NCBI GenBank assembly: GCA_905373785.1 | Contig: CAJPUK010000001.1 | Coordinates: 1 to 59,896, forward strand | From: an uncultured Johnsonella sp. | Lineage (GTDB): Bacteria; Bacillota; Clostridia; Lachnospirales; Lachnospiraceae | Direction of reading: 5' to 3' | Length of the DNA stretch: 59,896 nucleotides | Part shown: positions 54,924 to 59,896 of the stretch, piece after piece | Position numbering within the stretch: the first letter of the stretch is position 1 | Layout: every line of letters begins with the position of its first letter | Position numbers and translations under genes: made by a program | The notes under the pieces: model-generated | The model's input: the letters and a program-made list of their open reading frames with translations, nothing else | Told to the model about the DNA's origin: nothing | The model's database searches: none

Positions 54924-55170
54924 AATATTCTCCTCTCATATACATATGTGATAAGTATATATTTAATTTTGTCTGATTGTAGCATATTCCTTGGTGTAAT
55001 TCAACAATTTTATTTATGTTTTTTTCATCTTTAATATGGAAATTTAACATTTATTATATTAAGATAATCAAGATGGTATTGTTAATAATTTATCTTGGTG
55101 TTTAATTGTTGCGATATTCTGATTTGTCGGGGAGTTGCAACATAAACAGTAGCCGGATTAAGCAGCTATG

Positions 55171-55704
55171 CTACTCATTGAGTATGTATACCATCTCATG
55201 CCAGCTTTCGCCGCCCCATGTGGAGTTCGCCTGTCCAAGGTCTGTGTAACCCATTTTCTTATACATCTCAACCAAGTGCTCAAGGCAGGTGAGTATAAGC
55301 TTTTTTCTGCCCTTTTTAGTCTCTCTTTCTACATAGGTGCTCATAATCTCCCTAGCCAAGTTCTTACCTCTATGTTCCTGTAAAACATCAAGCCCAAGCA
55401 GCATAATGTTCTTTCCGTCAGGTTTATTCATTTTGGAATTTTTAAAAAACTCATCCCTGAAACTTTCTTCATCTGTTGCCAAACCGTTCAAAAATCCCGC
55501 AAGTCTTCCTGTACTCTTGTCAACTGCCACAAGGAAAAGCTCAGGAGTTTCTGCCACTCTGGCTCTTATCTGCTCGGCTGAGCAGGCTTCATTAGGAGGA
55601 AAGCATAATCTTTCTATGTGTGCCGCCTGCTCTGCCTCATCAGCTCTTACGCTTCTAAGCTCATAACCCGATGCTAAAACTTTGATATCTTCTCTTTTAT
55701 CCAT
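55171..55704 (-). CDS. GNAT family N-acetyltransferase
   Basis: A 177-aa acetyltransferase from ATG 55704 (AAGGAAT upstream; the frame extends 17 codons further without a site). The N-terminal YELRSVRADEAEQAAHIERLCFPPNEA and the acetyl-CoA loop region LGLDVLQEHRGKNLAREIM (Q/R-x-x-G-x-G/A-like) are typical, and LEHLVEMYKKMGYTDLG matches the C-terminal half. The motif set resembles arylalkylamine acetyltransferase-like members. Substrate not predictable. A single gene with its own intergenic space on both sides. Confidence 0.85.
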   Translation of the reverse strand: MDKREDIKVLASGYELRSVRADEAEQAAHIERLCFPPNEACSAEQIRARVAETPELFLVAVDKSTGRLAGFLNGLATDEESFRDEFFKNSKMNKPDGKNIMLLGLDVLQEHRGKNLAREIMSTYVERETKKGRKKLILTCLEHLVEMYKKMGYTDLGQANSTWGGESWHEMVYILNE

Positions 55705-55844
55705 GTTTATCTTATTCCTTCTATAATTAGTAGTAGTTTTTAAAACCCTCTCCAAGGCGTTTATATTTTTATCTTACAGCATTTGTAAAGCACAGTTTTA
55801 TAGCTTATTTCTCCTGTTTTTTACTTTAATATTTATAGCTCCTA

Positions 55845-56303
55845 TCATTGTACCTTAGCTCCTTTAAGATACTTGTCCGCAGCATTTAAAAATTCCTTCA
55901 TATTGTGCACTACCAGCTTTCTGTCATTAAGAATACGGATATTAAATTCTTTTTTACCAAAATCCATTATATGGTATAAAGCTATGGTAAAATTCCTCTC
56001 TTCTCCAAGTTTTAGAATCCACTTCGCACAGTTATCCCCACAATTCGATGCATTAAATATTTTACCCGGCTCATTCTTCATGAGAATAAGAGCTTTGACG
56101 CCTCCGGATAGTTTATCCGGTGGGATTTGCCCAAGAACCGGACTTTTGATGGTATGGGCATCTAAGACCTCCGATCTGTCAATATCTTTAATTACGGTTT
56201 TTGCAAATTCATCTATAAGCCAACTATCCTCATACCTATTTTTAAAATATACGGATGTGTTATATATTACACTATCCCTATCACCAAACCATACTCTAAG
56301 CAT
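55845..56303 (-). CDS. DUF4869 domain protein
   Basis: A 152-aa protein from ATG 56303, which is preceded by AAGGTGAAGG; the frame opens eight codons earlier. Recognised from memory as DUF4869: MLRVWFGDRDSVIYNTSVYF, SPVLGQIPPDKLSGGVKALI, and FNASNCGDNCAKWI. The function is not known. No membrane segments or signal peptide. The family is common in Lachnospiraceae accessory DNA. Flanked upstream by a MITE-like element and the AbiF-like module, so it may belong to a variable island. Confidence 0.7.
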   Translation of the reverse strand: MLRVWFGDRDSVIYNTSVYFKNRYEDSWLIDEFAKTVIKDIDRSEVLDAHTIKSPVLGQIPPDKLSGGVKALILMKNEPGKIFNASNCGDNCAKWILKLGEERNFTIALYHIMDFGKKEFNIRILNDRKLVVHNMKEFLNAADKYLKGAKVQ

Positions 56304-56391
56304 AACCTTCACCTTCCCGTCATACAATAAAGTCTTTATAAAAATAAACCTATATTCCGATTTAGAAGAACCTTACCAAGTCTTGAAATGC

Positions 56392-56524
56392 CAGTGTATA
56401 GTATCATTAATATTTAACCTTATTATTACTTTGTTAATGGATCATAACAAATATATAATAAAGAAATTTAAGATCTATCCTGTTATTTCTGACATTAATT
56501 AAAAGTCAATGATACAATACACTA
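56392..56524. mobile_element. MITE-like element with AGTGTAT ends (copy 2)
   Basis: Inverted ends CAGTGTATAGTATCATTAA and TCAATGATACAATACACTA (3 mismatches in 19) bound 133 bp without a gene. Internal ACCTTATTATTACTTTGTTAA and ATATATAATAA match the 108-bp element at 9002-9109. Confidence 0.65.
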
Positions 56525-56877
56525 GTTGATCTATCAGTAATGTGGTATTTCGATAGTATTTATTTTAAAATATCCACCTGTCCAAATCTCTTTTCCTTTG
56601 CCAGTGTAACATACACAGCTGCTTTTGTCGACTGTAGGCAGGGTCTGCACCTTTATCTAATGCTTTTACTGATTTCATACATATATTTTTTATCGACTTT
56701 AAGTCTCTTGATACAAGTAATCAGAGACTAAGCAAATTTATAATTTATAAGTAAAGTGCAATACTAAATGCAACTTTTTAGAAAGCCAAAATAAGTGTAA
56801 GACTAAAATCCACTTTGCCCCCTTCACAGTGGAAATAAACTTTTCACTTCACTACTCCCGATTTTTTCAAAAAACTA
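56525..56877. other. Non-coding region before the AbiF-like module
   Basis: Holds a ~30-bp imperfect palindrome (AGTCTCTTGATAC...AATCAGAGACT, 56702-56730) and two direct repeats (56754-56776 and 56793-56816) built on AAGTG-AA-ACTAAA-CACTTT. On the minus strand 56570-56680 has short frames resembling a degraded gene tail, not identifiable. Confidence 0.4.
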
Positions 56878-56906
56878 TTGTATTTTTTATATTTTTTTGA
56901 TATTAT
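56878..56906 (+). promoter_or_regulatory. Promoter of the AbiF-associated RNA/abiF unit
   Basis: -35 TTGTAT (56878-56883), 17-bp spacer, -10 TATTAT (56901-56906). The start near 56913 falls just before the hairpin at 56919. Confidence 0.6.
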
Positions 56907-56912
56907 AACTTC

Positions 56913-56956
56913 AACTGTACCCGACACGCCTCTCAAAGATGCGTACCATGTCGGGT
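56913..56956 (+). ncRNA. Candidate AbiF-type structured RNA upstream of the abiF-like gene
   Basis: Immediately after the promoter the RNA folds into an 8-bp outer stem ACCCGACA/TGTCGGGT (56919-56926 with 56949-56956) and a 4-bp inner stem ACGC/GCGT. The inner loop is CUCUCAAAGAU; ACCA bulges on one side. A conserved RNA motif is known to accompany abiF-type genes and has been reported as the antitoxin or guide-like partner of these HEPN proteins. The match to that motif is by position and shape, not by alignment. Confidence 0.5.
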
Positions 56957-56981
56957 CATTTAATTTATAGGGAGGTTACTC

Positions 56982-57851
56982 ATGGAACTTAAAGAGCAAC
57001 AAGAACCTTTATCTGTAGCGGAGCAAATAAATAACCTCAAAGAATTAGGACTCACCATTGAAGACGAAGCACTTGCAAACTCCTTCCTTAATGATGTGTC
57101 CTATTTTCGTTTTATCAAAGCATACAGCCTCGGACTGAAGTTAAAGAACGGAAACTACAATCCCAATGTCACCTTCAATCAACTTAGGGAATTATATCTA
57201 TTCAATTCCAACTTCCGTCAGCTTATTTTTTCGCAGATAGAGCGTATAGAGGTAAACTTGAGATGCAGAATATCTAACTACATTTCTACAACATATGGCG
57301 TTCTATCATATTATGACAGTTTCTACTTTTCAAACTCTAAGTATCACTCTGCGTTTATGTCAGATGTAAATTCTGAGATAAGCAGGAATAAGCGTTCTCC
57401 ATTCATATTTAACTTTCAGAAAAATTATGTGGATGGCAAGATACCATTCTATGCATTAGTTGAGATATTGTCCTTTGGCACACTGTCCAAGTTCTTTAAG
57501 AATATGAAAAATCCCGATAAGAAAGCCGTAGCCCAAACCTTCGGTATTGGATATGTCTACTTTGAGAGTTGGATTGAAAGTCTTTCATATATTCGTAATA
57601 TCTGTGCACATTATGGAAGATTTTATAATGCCAAACTAATCAAAACCCCCAAGCTATATACTCAAGACAGAAAAAACGGTATTGCCAATAACCGTATCTT
57701 CGGAGTACTTATTTGTATGGCTCATATTCTAAAGAAAGATATTGCATGGAATTTGTTTATTGTTTCTATTGAGAAACTATTTGAAAAATATCCACATGTG
57801 AAGAAAGATACCATGGGCTTTCCTGATAATTGGAAAGAGCTTATAGATTAA
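56982..57851 (+). CDS. Abi_2 (AbiF/AbiD-like) HEPN family protein
   Basis: A 289-aa protein of the Abi_2 abortive-infection family. N-terminal SVAEQINNLKELGLTIEDE and YFRFIKAYSLGLK are family-typical. A central helical block contains FSQIERIEVNLRCRISNYI, and the HEPN ribonuclease motif RNICAH (Arg205-x4-His210) sits in SYIRNICAHYGRFYN. It would act as an RNA-cleaving effector against phage or as a toxin. GGAGG precedes the ATG. A promoter and compact hairpin RNA lie directly upstream. AbiF proteins are considered relatives of the Cas13 ancestor. No second HEPN motif or helper gene is seen. Confidence 0.85.
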   Translation: MELKEQQEPLSVAEQINNLKELGLTIEDEALANSFLNDVSYFRFIKAYSLGLKLKNGNYNPNVTFNQLRELYLFNSNFRQLIFSQIERIEVNLRCRISNYISTTYGVLSYYDSFYFSNSKYHSAFMSDVNSEISRNKRSPFIFNFQKNYVDGKIPFYALVEILSFGTLSKFFKNMKNPDKKAVAQTFGIGYVYFESWIESLSYIRNICAHYGRFYNAKLIKTPKLYTQDRKNGIANNRIFGVLICMAHILKKDIAWNLFIVSIEKLFEKYPHVKKDTMGFPDNWKELID

Positions 57852-57884
57852 AAATCAATAACCTGCTTCTCCCCAAATAAAATA

Positions 57885-57923
57885 AGCCGCCTTCAACAGT
57901 TTTCTAAACCGTTAAAGGCGGCT
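57885..57923 (-). terminator. Terminator between abiF-like and grdX-like genes
   Basis: Stem GCCGCCTT-AAC-G / CGTTAAAGGCGGC (one mismatch). The minus-strand side is followed by TTATTTTATTT, so it serves mainly the minus-strand gene. The 57930-58005 gap has only a very short minus-strand hydrophobic frame without a good start. Confidence 0.75.
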
Positions 57924-58005
57924 CGAGGGTAATATTATGACTTTTTCTTATTCAAGAAAATGTCAGATATATTTTTCCATAGCATAAATAATATTAATAC
58001 TGCTC

Positions 58006-58251
58006 CTACATATCCTTGGTATTATCCTCATCTGTAGGATATATAAGCACCGAGCGATAAGGAGTCTGGTTGGGCTTAAGGCTTGAAGCCTGAGGATGCG
58101 TAAGTAATTGATGTTTTTCATACACATAATCTCTTACTTTTATCAAGGTATCTTCATAGTCTTTTGTATAAATACAGGCAAGTTTATCCTTATACTTATC
58201 ATAAACTCTGTCATTATTTGTTATCAGTATGGCTTTTCTTAACTCAAACAT
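58006..58251 (-). CDS. GrdX family protein
   Basis: An 81-aa protein recognised by LRKAILITNNDRVYDKY near the N-terminus and LLTHPQASSLKPNQTPYRSVL near the C-terminus, hallmarks of the GrdX family encoded with glycine/sarcosine/betaine reductase operons in clostridia. The biochemical role of GrdX is not known. No grd structural genes are in the window, so this may be a stand-alone homologue. Shorter than the usual ~120 aa. Gene 58317 lies 65 bp upstream on the same strand. Confidence 0.7.
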   Translation of the reverse strand: MFELRKAILITNNDRVYDKYKDKLACIYTKDYEDTLIKVRDYVYEKHQLLTHPQASSLKPNQTPYRSVLIYPTDEDNTKDM

Positions 58252-58316
58252 ATTTTCCTCTGTTTTTATCTATACTTTTCATCCGTGTTTCTTGTCACTT
58301 TTCCTAAAAGGCGGTG

Positions 58317-59675
58317 TTATATCATCCCCTTATCCCTTATAGCTTTAAGCCACTTGGGGAATTCTTCCAAAATTCTGGCATACAGCTCCTCATTGGACAC
58401 CTTTTTAAAATCATCCAATGCAAAAAATCCCGCATTGTCCACATAGCGTCCCTTCATACTGTCAAGTTTTTCCAATATGCCGTAACCGCTTCCGCCCACA
58501 CCTACAAACTGCCAAAAAATAGGCAGTTTAGAGGCTTCCGTAATGATTTTTTGTATCTCACTCTTTTTGCTTACTCCTCCGTCTGTGATAAAAAGCACAT
58601 ATACCGGAAGTTTTGTATCACGGTAAGTATCAAGCACCATTTTAAGAACAACCGGTTCATTATTACAGCCTCCAAGCTCTAACATCAGTTGTTTCCACTC
58701 CTTCGGTACGGCTTTGGTATAATTATCTAAATTTACACTGTCCATTCTTCTGGCTGTAGTTCCGTAATACCAGCAGTCAAGCTCTCCGTCATCATCAAAC
58801 TGCACTGCCAAAGGAAGTGTTTTATTGACGATTTCCTGTACCGTACCGTTTTTAAAACGGGCTGTCATAGAACCGGATATATCTATTACCAATCCCACTC
58901 TGGCTACCAATGTTTCAAGATTTCTCTTCTTTAATTCCACTCCCAAGGGCTTTGCCAGGCTTACAAGCTTCGGTGCCTTTTCCAACTTTTTCTCTAAGGA
59001 TACCTTAACGGCAGCTGTAGGTGATGAAATCTCTTTTTGGTCAGTTGCTTGTGGTGAAGATGACATTGCAGCAGTATCCATAGATGGAGCCGGCTTCTCA
59101 GAAATTGCTTGGGATAAAGGTATATTTGCAGCAGTATCTACCTGTGAACCGGTCGCAGTACCTTCTCCTACTTCCTCTCCGCCAAAATGCGCAAGCAGTG
59201 CAGACAGTCCGCCATCAAATCCTCCTGCCACACAGCCTATACGCCAAACATCTTTTCTGTAAATCTCTATAGCAATAACTGCCTTTTCCTTTGCAAAATC
59301 CCCTCCCGTAAGGCTAAGTTCAAGACTTTGAGATTCCTGCTGATATACCTTTGTAATAAAGTTTTCCATCTCTCCCATAGTCTGAGCCCCGTCAATACTT
59401 ACGGTAAATACCAGTTTATTGATATAGGCGGGAATAGCAGATAATTTTAATGTATATCTAACCCCGTCAGGCAGCTCTGTTATACTGACCTCTTTCTGCG
59501 GAGTGGTTTTTTGATTATAAAAGACCATATACCTGTCATCGGAAAGTTTACCTTCCGAATCTACTCCAAAGCAGCAAAAATCATATTCTGCATTGCCTCT
59601 GATCTTCATATCCACAAAAATATTCTCATTCAGATCTACATACTTTTCAAACTTATCTTTCCAACCTTTTACCAT
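58317..59675 (-). CDS. TerD-vWA fusion protein (TerF-like)
   Basis: A 452-aa protein. Residues 1 to about 175 are a TerD-type calcium-binding stress domain (FCCFGVDSEGKLSDDRYMVF, KEVSITELPDGVRYTLKL, YRKDVWRIGCVAGGFDGGL). Residues 180-255 are a Ser/Ala/Thr-rich linker. The C-terminal vWA domain has the MIDAS motif (GLVIDISGSM), and LFITDGG later. This order matches TerF of tellurite/stress clusters, linked to phage and chemical stress responses. No other ter genes are in the window; the rest of the cluster could lie beyond 59896. AAGGGGG precedes the ATG. Confidence 0.85.
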   Translation of the reverse strand: MVKGWKDKFEKYVDLNENIFVDMKIRGNAEYDFCCFGVDSEGKLSDDRYMVFYNQKTTPQKEVSITELPDGVRYTLKLSAIPAYINKLVFTVSIDGAQTMGEMENFITKVYQQESQSLELSLTGGDFAKEKAVIAIEIYRKDVWRIGCVAGGFDGGLSALLAHFGGEEVGEGTATGSQVDTAANIPLSQAISEKPAPSMDTAAMSSSPQATDQKEISSPTAAVKVSLEKKLEKAPKLVSLAKPLGVELKKRNLETLVARVGLVIDISGSMTARFKNGTVQEIVNKTLPLAVQFDDDGELDCWYYGTTARRMDSVNLDNYTKAVPKEWKQLMLELGGCNNEPVVLKMVLDTYRDTKLPVYVLFITDGGVSKKSEIQKIITEASKLPIFWQFVGVGGSGYGILEKLDSMKGRYVDNAGFFALDDFKKVSNEELYARILEEFPKWLKAIRDKGMI

Positions 59676-59896
59676 ACTTCCCCCTTTATAATACTTAATA
59701 TTTTTTAATCTAATGCAACTTATTTACCAATAGATACCTTATCTTAAAAACTTTATCATTATTATATCACAAGCAATAAAAGCATTCCATTGCTATGTCA
59801 AATCATTCACGACAAACGCATTAATTAACAAATTATAAACAAAACTTATAGTTATGCCAATAAAAATGGTTTTATACAGTTTTTTGTGTGTATTAT

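Noticed and set aside
56570..56680. Possible degraded gene on the minus strand (frames such as KAAVYVTLAKEKRFGQVDILK, split)
   Set aside because: Too short and interrupted to assign to a family; kept only as part of the non-coding description.
57930..58005. Tiny hydrophobic minus-strand frame after the GrdX-like gene
   Set aside because: About 25 codons, no suitable start codon or ribosome binding site; could be chance.
1..59896. tRNA or rRNA genes
   Set aside because: No cloverleaf-type tRNA sequence or rRNA core segment was recognised by eye; a covariance scan would be needed to exclude a tRNA.

Overview
The window reads as a chromosomal segment of a low-GC, Gram-positive anaerobe of the Clostridia, most likely family Lachnospiraceae. 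This is inferred from the clostridial gene set (rpsF-ssb-rpsR, recA-recX, PerR, an AGCS symporter, a GrdX-like protein), the AT-rich intergenic DNA, AGGAGG-type ribosome binding sites, a GAAC-N4-GTTC SOS box and the many choline-binding-type cell-wall repeats. An oral genus such as Lachnoanaerobaculum is possible but cannot be established from the sequence alone. Nearly all genes lie on the minus strand; the plus-strand genes are ridA, a toxin-antitoxin pair, hlyIII and an abiF-like gene.

Layout. 1-2978: sucrose uptake and cleavage (partial GH32 hydrolase and PTS EIIBCA). 3150-4308: rpsF-ssb-rpsR with promoter, possible leader hairpin and terminator. 4505-6235: a 525-aa secreted wall-repeat protein. 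6500-7821: a rhomboid-like pseudoprotease and ridA. 7822-9262: a repeat-rich accessory patch in which a Phd/RelE-type toxin-antitoxin module sits between two identical 91-bp palindromic-end elements. 9263-13074: a polyphosphate-polymerase-like VTC protein, a DUF4956 membrane protein and a Cthe_2159-like carbohydrate-binding lipoprotein. 13305-23777: housekeeping genes (SPFH/zinc-ribbon protein, Nudix hydrolase, recX, recA, hlyIII, GIY-YIG protein, cysE, an exported trigger-factor-like lipoprotein, M18 aminopeptidase, S1-domain protein, PerR).

24177-51113 is the main feature: about 27 kb coding only for secreted proteins with cell-wall-binding repeats. It resolves into two consecutive three-gene operons of the same order: a ~550-aa wall-repeat protein (A), a ~2230-aa beta-helix adhesin-like giant (B), and a 1500-1730-aa giant (C). 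The set looks like an ancient tandem duplication, since gene order, architectures and C-terminal signatures are shared while sequences have diverged. No LPXTG motif was seen; attachment is presumably non-covalent through the C-terminal repeats.

51790-59675 holds a RocB-like M20 peptidase with an AGCS symporter, a GNAT acetyltransferase, a DUF4869 protein, an Abi_2/AbiF-type HEPN protein preceded by a promoter and a strong RNA hairpin (a probable RNA-regulated defence or toxin module), a GrdX-like protein and a TerD-vWA protein. Intergenic DNA carries at least three MITE-like families, a compact candidate orphan small RNA at 23940-24063, and degenerate tandem repeats overlapping the 3' ends of several genes.
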